Assembly: GCA_028023455.1 (NCBI GenBank)
Contig: JAQFVV010012498.1
Span: forward strand, 2,234,001-2,298,000
From: Epiperipatus broadwayi
Lineage: Eukaryota; Onychophora; Udeonychophora; Euonychophora; Peripatidae
Direction: 5' to 3'
DNA length: 64,000 bases
In this document: in pieces, positions 38,233 to 51,329 of the stretch
How positions within the stretch are numbered: the first letter of the stretch is position 1
Layout: each line of letters begins with the position of its first letter
Made by a program: the position numbers and the translations under genes
Notes under the pieces: generated by a model
The model's database searches: none
Told to the model about the DNA's origin: nothing
What the model saw: the letters and a program-made list of their open reading frames with translations, nothing else

Positions 38233-40010
38233 CTATGCATTGTGATCATTTATTTAGGTCCCTGTATTAAATAATCTAAAATTTTAAATCATAAAAATAT
38301 ATTTGGCATTAAAATCTTAATAAGTGGCTTTAAATAAAGACTGTTCTGGATGCACTAGGAAATCTGTTTGAGTGGAGAAGAGATTTCAAACCCAGTGTAG
38401 GCTTTGACTAGGGATAAAATAATAATTTGAGAGTATTATTATTAATTGGGAGATAAATATATTGCTATTTTATTATTGTTGAATAGCAATTGAAAAATAA
38501 ATAAATAAATAAATAAATTAAATTTATAAATCTTGTAAAATGAAGGGTATAGTCAATTCCTTAAGCATATTTTTTTGTACTGAATTAAAAACAGTCTTCA
38601 ATATTATGGGTAGTTATTAAAAATGAAGGTAGATGGGGTAATATTAATGATATTCACACTAAGTGTTATTGGTCCATTTGGAACCACAATGCAGTGATTA
38701 TAATACAAGGCATAAATTATATAACAAAAATTGTAGGGGGGGGATTAAGAAAAAGAAAATCAGAATCAACAGACTTCAACTCTAAACTTATAAAATGAGG
38801 AAGAAAAAGCTGAAAAAATCGAAAAAATTGGAATCTACTTAAAGGGAATTCTAAGATATTGTTTATTTAAAAAATATGGAATAGAAAATCTTCAACCTTG
38901 TACTACATTCAACACTGTTTTTCTATTGATTTGATAATTCCTGGGATTCATACTGGGAAGGAAAAATGAAAACTATGTGAATAATTATTTACCTCAACAA
39001 ATGTTACTTCAAACTAAGAACAATTCCAAAGAATGTAAGCTTTTGCTTTTATTTCATTTATATTTTTAAATTGTCAGATTTAAAAATGATGCATAGATTA
39101 TTTATATTTAAAAAGAAGATGGTAAAAATATTTGTTTTTTCTCACACTTTTATTATCAAGCAGAAGAATACGTTTACTTAGAAATGATAAGTTCAATAAA
39201 ATAATTCAAAATAATTTTGAAGAAAAATGTCAGGAGATAGAGTAAACAAATCAAAAAAGTCATTTTTGAATCATATAACTTTTAATAAAGTTAAAAGAAA
39301 TTTGCATGATTTTATTCCCTATTCTTTCTTAAGAAAGAAAACTCATCTGCCAAATGGCGGTTTAGTGTGAACTTGCTTAATGATAGAAAATGGAAAGTTA
39401 CAGATTAATTAAAATGCTAAGGATATTGTATTTATAATTGAATAAATTCTTCTTAGTATTGCTAAACACATAGTACTTTGCTAATAGAAGTGAAATAAAA
39501 TAAATATTTACTTTTAAACTTTTATTGTGCAACACGCATATGAATAATATCTTTAAAAATGTTTTAAAAATGCCCAGATTATTTAAAGTTGTTACAGATA
39601 TTACTGCGGAGGGAAGAACAAAATCAATCAATAATTTAAAAAAAAGTTGAACGTGTTAATTGTAATGAAACTATAAAGTCATTTTTTAAGGAAAATTATC
39701 TGGATTAAAATGTAGATAAACCGATTTTGATTATGCTACACTTGAAAATGTTTGAATATTGTCTTATTATGCTAGTATCAAACAGGATAATCAATATATA
39801 TATATATATATATGCGTTATTTAGGAATGTTTACTCATCATAATATCAGTTTTCTTATCATTTTAGCTCACAAGGATGAACTAAACTTTGACTAATAGGA
39901 TAAAATCTAATGGGAGAAAATGTTCATTTATTTATTTTTTGTTGTGGTTATTGCTATATTAGTATATTACAATATACATTTATCATGTGTTTTATTTAGG
40001 GATTTTTTAT

Positions 40011-40049
<39 letters not shown>

Positions 40050-40193
40050 GGTATAAAATCTATTTAGTAAAAGGATGTAGAGATGTATAAAGATATATAC
40101 ATTTATTACACATATTTTCACTATTTTCCCAATTAAGGGAAAACAACATTAAATATCATTTATTGAGACAGAGAGAGAGAGAGAGAGAGGGAG
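37608..40193. repeat. cluster of microsatellites
   Basis: (TA)n arrays at 37608-37634, 38165-38196, 38210-38232, 39794-39813 and 40010-40047, a short AAAT repeat near 38498-38518, a G run near 38735, and a GA array at 40166-40193. Sequence between them is AT-rich with no recognisable gene. Confidence 0.85.
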
Positions 40194-41639
40194 ATATTTA
40201 CCTCTCACACTTTTAAAACAGATTCTAATATTTTATTAAAGGTGAGCAAACAGACTAAATTTTGTCAATAATATACTATAGTGACCCAATTGTTTTCTTA
40301 TATAAAAAAATTGATATAAGCCCTGTTTCATTTCTTAATTTTGCATATGAATAAACATGTCCACTTTGAATATAAATATAGGTTGATCTTCATTGTTTAC
40401 AAGCATAGTGCTTGCTATAACAAAAGTATAATTGTTATTTTAAAATAATTAATAATCATTTGACATATATTTTGGTGGTTTGTATATTAATACATTAATA
40501 GTTTCTGCATTGTGAAATGGAATATTTATGTTTCCACTTTTATTGTTAGTGTTATTTTACTTTTGCTATGGTATTGATAAGGATTTGTGACAGCTTTCAG
40601 CTGATAAGTATGTGCCACATAATGGCATCAAATAGAATAATATTAATATTAATATTGAGCATGGGCTGATGGAGAATCACCCCTTGCTGATTACATGAGA
40701 GGATGATATGGTCGAGGCTGAGTAATAAATAATGCTTAGCTAGCATAATTAATCATAAGAGAGGATATCCATGGTCTGAATTCTATTTTCCTGTGATTAC
40801 ACCAAGCCCACACTTTTATACCTATGGAGAGGTATTAGAATTAGCCATATTATTATACAACTATCATGTTGTTTTGTAAAGCCTCCCTTTATTGTTTGAT
40901 CCCTCATGAGGTTATAGAGGTAGTTTTCCACTGTGTATGGTGAAGTTTAGTATTTCAAAATCAAATAGCAAGGATAAGATAAAGTAGATTAAGGGACACT
41001 GGTCTATCTATAGTGTTTGCCTAATTTGAATAGTGTCTTAGAATGTTGTAGGATCTTCATCAGTTTATAGACAAACCAAACCCAAAACTACTAGTGATTG
41101 TAGAACTTCTAGATGAAAGAGCAAAAAATGCATGTGGGCAATGTGAATTTATCTTCATCAAGTAGTGATTCGCCAATGGATCAGTGAGATCAGTTTACTA
41201 TTCAATGATTAGGTTGTAGACATAGGTAATGTTTTAGTGTCATGTGTGCATGTGACTTCTAATGTCTGTTCCCATTTAATACACTAAATCTATTCATCTT
41301 AAATTATAATAAATTATTAATTGTGTTGCATATGATAATTGCCATTATCATATTCTAATAAATCATATAGCTTTATAGTAGAATACACTACTTTATAATT
41401 TTGAGTTTAGATTGTAAAATTGGCCCAGATCTCAAAGACTTAAAGACACTTTTGTTCATAATTCTTAAATAAAGTTTAACTATCTTATTCTATAAGATAG
41501 AATAAGAATAGGAACAAAAACAATAATAGTAATAGTGATGCTATGAATGTCATTGTATTAGTTTGTCTTATTTACTATGTGTGTAAATAATGGGGATACC
41601 CGTTATTTTTCATCCCTGAGTTTATATAATGTATTGATC

Positions 41640-41666
41640 TTATTTCAGACAATGTGTCTGAAATAA
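41640..41666. other. perfect 12-bp hairpin
   Basis: TTATTTCAGACA and its exact complement are separated by a 3-nt loop (ATG). A second imperfect hairpin (TATCTTATTCTA / TAGAATAAGAATA) lies about 150 bp upstream. No gene context; function unknown. Confidence 0.7.
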
Positions 41667-42589
41667 ATTTGTAAATATTGTAAATAAATCTTGTTGTGTT
41701 AAAAATTTATGTAATTGTCTGTTGTTCTATTGCTAATCATCATACACACTATTATTGTTATTGCTATTGACATATCAGAGGATTATATACTGAAAATCAT
41801 CATCAACCAATATAGTACAATTAACTATATGTTGGTATATCATAATAATTTTGTTAAGCCCTATAATTTATGAGTACATCAAGGCATCATCACTTAACAA
41901 TAAAAATATTATTAACCTAGAGTACATATTATTTTTTAAGTGGTATACTAAAAGATAAACACTTAATATTGGTTTAATCAGTTTATTTGAACCCGCAGAT
42001 CTGTCATTCACTGATCTTGATCACATGGTTGATAATTATTTGAGAAAAGGAATTTGGTAAGTTATTGTGTTTAGTTATTAAAAAGTTCTTACTATTTCTT
42101 GAATTTTAAAGTTTATAATAGTTATTGAATTTATAAAGTTTTTGTGGAACTGCTAAATATAGTTTTTAATTTGAGTTTATATTAAGAGCTATTTTGTGCA
42201 TTATATTTGGGTAGTGACAAAATCCCTCTCACTGACCCAAGTATAATTTTTATAACAATCTTTGAGTTGTGTGAACCCTGAGAAGAATTAGTTGTTAAGT
42301 TTCAAGGTAGAATTTGAATTTGTAGTAAATTTTATAGCTAGTTGTTTATTATAGTTGGATTTGAATTATATTACTTTCACTGTTTTATGAAAGTCAACCA
42401 AACTTTAAGTTGTAAAGTACTTCTTTTGTCGTACAATGTATAGCTTGTTTTGACTTTATGATAAATATTCAGGTTTTGTCAAGCTTGGCATCCCTATTTT
42501 TATTTAGCTTATCTTCTTACCATTTAACACAATATTAGTTTATAGTTTAAGATTTCAGTCTCCATCATCAACACTGTTCTTCAATTTCA

Positions 42590-42780
42590 TCTTGATCATT
42601 TTTTTATTTATTCATTCTCATTTGACACTAATTCATTATCATAACTGATTAGTCGTTCATTAACTTTTATTCTTTTAGCATCTTAACTATTCATTAACTC
42701 TTATTCTATCATCATCTTAATCATTCATTATTCTCATATGTCTTCATTCTTTTCTTTTCATTCTTAGAGTCATTTCATTT
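42590..42780. repeat. degenerate T/C-rich tandem repeat
   Basis: Loose units of about 35 bp built from TTCATTAAC, TTATTCT and CATCTTAA recur two to four times, mixed with TTCATTCTCAT words. The strand is strongly pyrimidine-rich. It is probably an old, eroded minisatellite. Confidence 0.55.
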
Positions 42781-43400
42781 TACCATTTAATTATTAGTTA
42801 TTTATTGGTTTGATAAATATTAAATTTATTTCATCATATTTGGTTTGTTTGGTTGTTGTTGGATTTTAAAGCTGGTTTGACCAGAAGTTATTATCTTTAT
42901 TAATCATCTTGTGATCTTTTTTAGATCTATAGTTTCATGCTAGCTTTGTTCAATAAAGGAATCATCTCATTAGTTTAACATTTTTTTTATATACTTATAT
43001 TCTTGATTATTCGGGTGGTGAAGGTTACAATATATATTCCTAAAAGTAAATAATGAATGACATTTTTAAAATCAAAGTAACACTTTCAACTCATTTTATT
43101 TTATTATACATCATAAGAGTAAGTTCATAGTTCATTTTATTTTATTTGTAATACAAAGACATAACACATTAAAGTTTGACATTTAAAAAAAAGAAAAAAG
43201 TTTGCCAAAATAATATTACCTGCTTTCATATGTATATTTCAGTATGGTACATTAATAAGCAAGTAATAGATTACATTCTCATATGTATGAATCTATTTGT
43301 AAGTGTGCATATAATTGATATATTATAATTGATTTATATAAATAAACACTTGATAAATTTTCAAAACAAATAGCTAGATCATATTAAACAGCAACAGTGA

Positions 43401-44590
43401 TAAATTACATTATTAAACAAAGCAAAACTCTCCATACAGTAGTTCCACTCTCTACCAACCACAGTAATCAATGGATGCCAGAAGGCTTGTGCATAAAAGC
43501 CCTATCTAGTACTTACTCATCCAATATTCCCAGACTAGTTTCTGGCTTGTGGCCTTTGTCAGTGAGGAGCCTTGGATCATGTGATGTTTAGTGGTTTAAA
43601 TTACATTATTCAAAAAAAATATCTAGAAGGTCAGGTCATTAAGCAAAAACCCATCACTTTTATTCTTTTTCTTTTGAAGTGGATTTGTTTCATATATATA
43701 TATATTGAAATGGAAACCTTCCAATCTCTTTTCGTTTTACCATCAACCTAATGACCTACTTGTCTGAACTAGTTTTGAACCTATCTTAAATGTAAAAATG
43801 TTATATATAAGTCAAGTGGTAAAACTTTGCTATCATGGCTGCTTGAATGGCATCATCCATTTACATATGAAAAATGCTATAATTAGACAGGTTTGATAAA
43901 ATTATAGCGTAGAAATCCTCATAATTATCCATAAAATGTTTTATTAATTTACCAGTCAATTCTTAATTATATTCGCTATTATATTCGTATGTGGATGGAT
44001 AATTTAAACCTTGGAATAATGGCATAATGATTTATATATATATAAGATTAAATAAAAATAATGTAAAATGCTTTCTTTTTAAGATATTTACGGTTTTCTG
44101 ATTTAATGTTTTATAGATATAACTGAAACTGAAGTATTTTTTATAAGATCTGTCAAATATGTTTTTTTTAAAATAAACAATATAAAGAAAATATGTTAAA
44201 AGTTAAAACAAAAATCATCTGTTTATAATTAAAAATGAGAATTTTGTGTAAACAAGAAATCAATTAGTGACCGCACCCAGGGTAAAAGTAAAATCTAGTT
44301 TACTGATTGATTTTGTTTCAACAAAAGACTTTATCATTAAATCAGAATACCATTACTTCTGCTAAGCTTTAACATTTTATAACACCTAAAAGGAATTTAA
44401 TTAGTGAAAACAGAATCTAAAACTATATAATTTATATATTTTAATAATTTTTTTAAGTAAATTAAAAATAACACCTTGGAGACTTTATCAGTAGAAGAAA
44501 ATCAGATTATATTATTTTGTTTAATTAAAAGTCAATTGGTCCTGAGGCAAACGAAATTCCAAAAAGGTGTTAAGCTTGGGAAAACATATA
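43401..44590. other. non-coding; small GC-richer patch of unknown origin
   Basis: 43430-43590 is clearly GC-richer than its surroundings and has a 64-residue frame on the + strand (43397-43591). It resembles no protein I know, and the patch may be part of a short interspersed repeat. The remainder is AT-rich, with a TA run near 43697. Confidence 0.4.
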
Positions 44591-45001
44591 AATAGGCCAT
44601 ATTTTAAGCGGAAAGATATACTCCATCTTGCTTTTGAAGAGCTATTACTATCCAAGCTGAAAATTGTTTAATTTTACCATGTCTTGCTAGTCAGGCAAAA
44701 ATTTTGCTGCCATTCCTGTGATGGAATGCCGAAGTTCAATCCATCCAATGCTGAAGCAACAACCAACATTGCTCTAACAAGCTTACAATAAATAGAAGAT
44801 GCCATACGCCGCTAAAAAGAACTTGCCTGTGTTCCAATTTCAATTCAGCTAAAGAAACACCATTTTAAAATCATCTCCCAACTAAACAGAATATGCTATA
44901 AGCTGTCAAAGAACTCACCTTCATTCCAGCTCGAGTATCTCCAGTCCAACTGTAGGAGAACTGTCTTAATGTGATTAAAATCGCAGAGCTCTGTGTACAC
45001 T
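44591..45001. other. GC-richer block with exon-like features (-), unidentified
   Basis: A block with more G+C than its flanks, starting just after a TATAAATA word (44587-44594, + strand). On the - strand, 44999-44919 is bounded by TTTGTAG and AAG/GTGAGT, like an 81-nt internal exon, and two of its three frames are open. No further exons are seen and no protein family is recognised. An interspersed repeat is as likely as a host exon. Confidence 0.25.
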
Positions 45002-45047
45002 ACAAAATGATCATTATTTCTTTAAAATACAGGTTAGCTAACCATAT

Positions 45048-45226
45048 TATTGTAAACTCTTTCTAAATTGTTTTCTAAATAATATTTAAATTCTATAAAA
45101 TGAAATACTTTTGCTAATTTCTTTATTAATTCAATATTGTAAACTCTATCTAAATTGTTTTCTAAATAGTATTTGAATTCTATAAAATGTAATACTTTTG
45201 CTAATTTTTCTTTATTAATTCAATAT
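45048..45226. repeat. two-copy tandem duplication, 87 bp
   Basis: TATTGTAAACTCT...CTAAATTGTTTTCTAAATA...TTCTATAAAATG...ACTTTTGCTAATTT...CTTTATTAATTCAA occurs twice back to back (45048-45134, 45135-45226), differing by about five substitutions and small indels. Confidence 0.9.
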
Positions 45227-45696
45227 TTTTGCTATATTATTTGATCACTGCAGTTATATTTATCTTTCATTTGCTTATTTTAATAATTATTAATTATGCT
45301 TATGTTTCGAAACGGCGTGCATTTATTTACAGAATATGTTTTTCTAAAGATATAATTTAAAATCTTCATATTATTATTTATTATAGCATCATTTAGCGCT
45401 CCGTTTCAAAACCCTAATTTATAAATAATGGTGACTCTCTGTGCTCATTATTATTTTGTCATTTGTAAATTAATTAATATAAATATAAAATGAGGCTTAT
45501 AAATCCAAATTTGCAACATTAATTATTATATTACTAAAAATTAAACTAGCCTGGAGTGTGATCATAAGTATATTTTTTTTAGTAAACTATTCTAAGTCGC
45601 TTAAATATACTTTTCCCCCTTTTAAAAGTTTAGTAGTTATAGATAACTAAAGAGATGGAATGGGGTAAAGTAAAGTTTGTATATATATATTCCCGT

Positions 45697-45740
45697 CAGT
45701 AGCATATCATATTTCTCATGCTACTGAAGAGTTGGCTCTT
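45697..45740. other. two successive hairpins
   Basis: CAGTAGCAT/ATGCTACTG (45697-45705, 45718-45726) is followed directly by AAGAG/CTCTT (45727-45731, 45736-45740) with a TTGG loop. The pair lies just downstream of a short TA run. Such clustered structure suggests the end of a small element or a structured RNA, but I cannot assign it. Confidence 0.55.
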
Positions 45741-45865
45741 CTGATCAAGCTGATAATCTAGTGTCCATTTAATGTATAGTATTTAGTTTATAATATACTT
45801 TGGCTTGGTGGATGTGAAATTTATTAATATTTTATCATTATGCTGTTTTTTTATATATATAATAA

Positions 45866-46060
45866 GATGGAGCCATGGTAAATCCAGCCCATCTTCCTCT
45901 TTTATGGGTAGTGCAGTAGCTAAGACTGAGCTAAGGGCCAGATTAGCGCGTAAGTCCCCCGCCTTTCATGAACCAAATAAAGGGTCCCTTTTAGCAGCAT
46001 GACGACCGGTTATTGGGTAAACCGGTGTTGGTCACAAAAACCCTAAAAACTATTCTTCCA
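45866..46060. other. GC-rich islet of unknown origin
   Basis: About 195 bp with several CpG dinucleotides, quite unlike the surrounding AT-rich DNA. It contains a hairpin ACCGGTT/AACCGGT (46005-46011, 46020-46026). A 65-residue + strand frame (45805-46002) crosses its first part, but its N-terminal half is AT-rich noise and the rest matches no family I know. It may be a fragment of a transposon or a SINE. Confidence 0.4.
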
Positions 46061-46779
46061 ACAGCAGAGCAACTTTATTATTATATTTTACTTGTGCCTA
46101 GCATGTTAATAACATCTCCATAGCCAACTCTACCTCCATAATATGCAATCTTCATCTTTGAACCGAAGCATTCTTGAAAATCCATTCGATCTAAAGCTAT
46201 CTGATGCTTTATATGCCCATATTTAATATAAAAATGTATTGTAATCACATGTATTATTATGTTTCACTCCAGACTTGGTTTGATTTCATGTATAATAGCC
46301 ACTCGAACTGATGATGAAAGGGCATAACTAATAAGTGAATGTAGTGATTAATTATATAGCATAATATTTAGCTTCATTAATAGCACAAACTTATTTTGCC
46401 AACGTATCAATTATTGTTATACAGATTGCCTTGATTAATGCTGCTTAGTCTGTGAATAAAAATGCCTGCATGCATTATCTTTCGCTAAATAATGGTTATA
46501 ACAATATATATATGAAATTTGTCAATAAATATATTTTTAATTCATCATATATCAGTTTCTGTCTCATTATGAAATCAATCCAATTCATTAATTGATTCTA
46601 GCTATTCATTAGTAAAGCCCTTTTTAATTAAAGATATTAGATTTTATCTTTGGAATGTCTCTAGTATTAAGTTGTTTATATACATGTTTAAGTCCATGAG
46701 TCTTATTGTTTCTCCAATTTGCTAGCAGGCCGGATTAAGAATTAATTCTTGTGTGCCATCATTGTTACATTATCCATTA

Positions 46780-46975
46780 GGTGTTAGATCTGGTGGTTGG
46801 AAAATGGGTTCGAATTCAGGCTGGTCCCTGACCTAAATCTCAAGCTTGACTGGGTTTGAAGTACATTTTGTGAGTTTCAGCTCGTGTTAGATGGATAAAC
46901 ATGTTTTGACCGGCACATGTTTTTTTTTTCCATGTTTGGCCCATCATGTTTTGACCAGCACAATATATATATATT
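46780..46975 (+). mobile_element. possible tRNA-derived SINE fragment
   Basis: GGGTTCGAATTC (46806-46817) fits an RNA polymerase III B box. The ~160 bp downstream is GC-richer than its surroundings, holds two copies of CATGTTTTGACC(G/A)GCACA, and ends at CACAA followed by a TA run. No convincing A box lies at the right distance upstream, so the SINE call is tentative. Confidence 0.3.
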
Positions 46976-48849
46976 CTGCTTATTTTGAAAGAAATGTCAC
47001 TTTTAACAAATATTTTTTTCATTATTAACCACAATGAAGATTTATGTTAAGAAACTATCCAATATGACTTGCTAGAAAATAAAACAGATGTCGGCTCATT
47101 AAAACAAATAAAAGTATAGATCAAGGCTTACTATCAGTTGAAATACAGTTACCGTTACATTAAAAAAAAATTGTTTTTTATTTAGAGCGGAAATTTAAAA
47201 AAAAGCTCATTTAAATTCAAATACAACATATACATATGAGCCAGGAATACATTACAAATACCTATGGATAAAATCACTAATATTGCTATAGATATTAAAG
47301 TATAATATCAATATTTAAAACTGGAGAAGTGTTCATTAAAGAATATCAAAATTTTGATTTTCTACATTCTAATTACTACATCCTCATGTCACCTATGGGA
47401 ATCATTTTATTTCAAGCATCTTGACAAAAGCTTTGTTAAATACACATTATGCTTATGTGTATATTATAGCATTCAGGAATTATATTACATCATGATGGAT
47501 GGAATAACAATTATTTTGACAGGAAATTATGACATGAAAAATTGAATGAGTTAATCAATGTTTTATATGATGTTGCTAATGGAACTTATACTACAGAATA
47601 TTGTACTATGTGACAATTACTTAAACAGAATAACATACACAAATACTTTTGAGATAAAATTATATTGGTAAATTAATTGGAATGAGTTTTAATATTACAT
47701 TTGCATCAGTTTTGCTACACAGATATTGGATATTTTAATGAATTATGAAATTTTATGTGCTAGTGGATTACGGATATGGAATGTATCACCATCATCCAGA
47801 TTGTTTAATTTCACATAAATTTTTTATACTTATATATGTTTAAAAGGTTACTTAATACTCCTGTTTTCTTGCTAAAAAAATAAATGATCAAACATATACA
47901 TAATTAGAAGAAAATAATAATAATTAGTCAAAATTATAAGATACTATCAATTAACTGTCATCTGAATAATATATTTAGATTAATATCATCTTAATAAAAT
48001 CATAACAAGCTAAAGATTCTTTATAAATTTTGTATTCTTTTGATATAAATAACTAAGGACATATTTTCCTCCATTTCTGAAAAGAAATCTATTGTTTAGC
48101 ATCACCATAGATATAAATATTTAAATAATTATTACACATTGCGTTTTATTTCTTTAATATATCATTAATTTCATTTATTACTTATTATTACTTGGTGTAA
48201 ATAAATTATCATTATTTATTAAAACAGAAATCCCGAGTTTGCTTAAATTTAATTAATTAAAGAACAATAATTATAATTGTATTCCAGGAATATGGGCAAA
48301 TAAACATTAACTAGTATATGATTTAACATTATTATTTCATACTCATCTTAGCTAATTAATATTTAGACTACTATTTTAAATTTACATTATATCTATTAGG
48401 ACAAGCATGCTTTATTATTCAATCTATTTTAAGATTGTACTGGTACAGATTAGGAACAAGACTAAAGCATATAAAATCTTATCATTTGGTTCACTTCAAT
48501 TTACAAATGTGTTACAGGATTTGTTAAATATGGTGATTGGTATTATTATATAAATTGATTAACATTGTTGATTACAGTACAATTATATAAACATTGGTAC
48601 TTATACATAATTGTTGTTAATGATATTTTTTGTATAACATAGTATTGGATGTATATAAAAAAGAAATGTTCATAACTACTGACTTGAAAGTTCATTTGCC
48701 TTGAGCTTGGCAGGTCTGGTTAGATAGCCTTCTGTGGTACTTAAGTATTTTAATAGACTGGAACATATTTTTCATGTAGCTAATTGTATTATAAAGAAAA
48801 TGAATTGTCTAAATAGGTTGTCAATACTGCATACTGTGGTTGTGGCCAC
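46976..48849. other. AT-rich non-coding stretch
   Basis: No gene, repeat or structural signal that I can support. Small apparent frames (for example 47354-47545) are not protein-like. Confidence 0.5.
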
Positions 48850-50120
48850 TTAGAGACTGCTCTCTAATGACTGAAAAAATGTCCAAGTAGCTATGATGTT
48901 ATCCTATGCTTTTAGATGGTGTACTTTATTGATTAATGTGAATGGATGCCTCCTAGTGTTGTTGCATAACAAGAAGATGCAACAGGTACACCAGGAGGCA
49001 AACAGGTTAAATGTGACTGCATGCACTGTGGAATGGGTTATTTTGGAAGGATTGAGTTATTTGGTGGATGGAAGTAGCAGGATTCCTATATGCATTTAAT
49101 ATAATTTGCCATGTGAACTTTAGTGCTTAACAATCATTGAGAAGATGTTATTGAGTCTCCTCAGCTTTGTGACATATCCCACAGAATGGCCAATATTTTT
49201 GTACAGACAATGATACTGCAGAAAAAAAGATGTTGGAAGTGTGTGTAGGTTGAATCTAATTAGAAAGTAAAAAACCTTCAGTTTAGTGCCCATTGGTGAA
49301 GAAGGTGGCAGTTATTTATTCCAAACATGAAAAAGGGGTAATTATTTCTAGGTTTAGGATAAAGCAAGTTATGTATTTTCCAGTAAGTGTACTTGGAATT
49401 ATGGAGAGGCTGATCTGGTCAGTGGTACCTAGAATTGAGTGAATAAGATCTGTAAAATATGGTGTTGAAAGATAATGTTTAACTATAGGGGTTACTTTCA
49501 GCAGGCACTGAAGATTTTTGAAACTAATTGGTAATAGCTTCTATTAAGTTAATGACTTTTTGTATATAAAACACCCAAATGCTGCACAAGCCTAGACTGT
49601 TGTACAAGGGTTGGCAGTTGATCTGTTATATGAATACTGTTATGGTCTTGCATCTCCAGAACAATTTATTGCACATGGAGTTGATGGCAGAAATAAACGT
49701 TTTTGACAATTTGATGATAGGTGCACAGTATGCAATTTTTGCCATAGAGAGAATAGTGAACAGGTGTATCTTGGAGTAAATTGATATATTTGCAATACAG
49801 AATCTTGTAACTTGATATGTAAGAGAGTCTTTGTAGATGAGAAAGCCTAAGAATACAATGAGTTTTCCTTGGAAAACTTGAAAATATGATTTCTTTGTTA
49901 AACTCTTCCATGCAGCAGTTTTTGGGATTAAAATGCAGTTTTTAGGCTGCTGTGGAGTCATTAAGAATAGTTTACAATATGAAAAACTGTTTCTGAGATG
50001 GCAGGAAGACTGTGATGTCATCCATGTAGACTATGCAAGGAATATATTGCTTGGTATATGGAATTTGAATTCTGGAAATTTTATTCTGTATTTTTATATT
50101 GACATAATTTGGTAGTGCAT
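48850..50120 (-). mobile_element. decayed LINE RT fragment, L1/Tx1-like
   Basis: On the - strand, frames shared across stops and frameshifts give an RT catalytic motif VYMDDITVFLPSQ (near 50000-50035). After it comes a post-RT region with FLGF and a segment LFTILSMAKIAYCAPIIKL...INSMCNKLFW that resembles the C-terminal part of L1/Tx1-group ORF2. Near 49190-49130 is FCGICHKAEETQ then HLLNDC and ALKFTW, a Cys-Cys-His-Cys pattern like the zf-RVT zinc-binding domain found after RT in such LINEs. The element is 5'-truncated around 50120, in the middle of RT. Many stops show it is old. Family assignment is by pattern only. Confidence 0.72.
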
Positions 50121-51329
50121 TTTAATTTTTGTTTCTATATCACAACCTTCTACTTTAATGTACAGTGGTAAATTTTCATGTTTTCTTTTATTTATTTGGT
50201 TATTTCTTTTTTTATAGATCTAAATTTCTTGCTATTTTATTGGAGCTTCCCCTCTGTAGATTTCAATAATGCTTACTGTTTCTCTTTTCTTGTTTTTTAT
50301 TTTCACTTTTTCATCTTTTCTATCATTTGAGTGGCTTTGATATCTTTCATCTTTTATGTTAATAGTTGCTCTATCATCTGTTGATTTATTAGTCTTAACA
50401 TTTTTTATTATTTTGCTCATGATCTATTGATTATTAATTTTAAGGTCTTCAATAAAGTCTTAATGTCTTCAAAAATTTTGTTCACATATTTATTCATGTC
50501 TTCCAACATTTTTATTAATTTGTTAGGTTTTTATTATTCTCCATAAAACTGCTGACCTGATTATCCATCTTTTTTGTTTGACATATTATCATTTATTTTA
50601 TCTTTTATTCTTTGTTTGTGTTGGTAGGATTAACTCTTGTTTCGTACTTAATACTTCTTCTATATTGGACTTGTAGAAATAAACATCATTTTTGATAAGA
50701 AATATATATATATATATATATTTAGATTAAATATATATATGAATATTTTCTTTTTAATGTTTATGTTTTGAAGAGGAATTTATTAATATTTATTTTATTG
50801 TTTTCAATTTATGTGATGCAAATGTATTAAATTGTATTGTGTGAAATTAATAATGTATAAATTATTACAATAATTTGTGATTAGAATGAAATGTGTAAAA
50901 ATAAAGATAAGGAATTTTTAGGAAATGATAAGTAGATGTGTCAAGTGAATTAACAGGATTAATTGTAATTTTTTGTAAAGAAAAATTAAAACAATCACGA
51001 TTACATCTGAAGTTTAAACCAATTTATAAAAAAAATAATGTGATAAAATGATTTAATCTAAGTCAAAATCTAATTTTGAAAGAAAAGATATAAATCAGTA
51101 TTTGATATATAGATAAATAATTTAATTATAAAATATTAATAGTATAAATATTAACAGTATATAGTACTTCTGATTGAAATAATCATAATATTTATCAATG
51201 AAAATGAACTTCATGTATATCAGTATTAGGATCTTGTTTAAAATTTATTTATGAGAATATATATTCTATTGAGACAGTTCAATTTATAAAAAAAGAAGGA
51301 ACATCAAAATATATAAAGATGATGCATTA
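50121..51329. other. AT-rich non-coding stretch
   Basis: No supported gene. A TA run is present at 50702-50720. The - strand frame at 50232-50420 is lysine-rich low-complexity sequence with no known domain. Confidence 0.5.

Larger units (their letters stand above)
40194..43400. other. non-coding stretch with slightly higher GC patches
   Basis: About 40560-41240 is less AT-rich but has no open frame or known repeat signature. A perfect 12-bp hairpin lies at 41640-41666. A T/C-rich degenerate repeat occupies about 42590-42780. Nothing else recognised. Confidence 0.5.

Noticed and set aside
42590-42780. CRISPR-like spacing of similar units
   Set aside because: Units are degenerate, spacers are not unique, and the context is clearly a eukaryotic genome.
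46306-46324. CTGATGA followed closely by GAAA
   Set aside because: Only one base separates the two core boxes, so there is no stem II, and no stem I partner is present.
49579-49779. + strand frame of 66 residues
   Set aside because: Antisense to the LINE RT relic; no protein similarity of its own.
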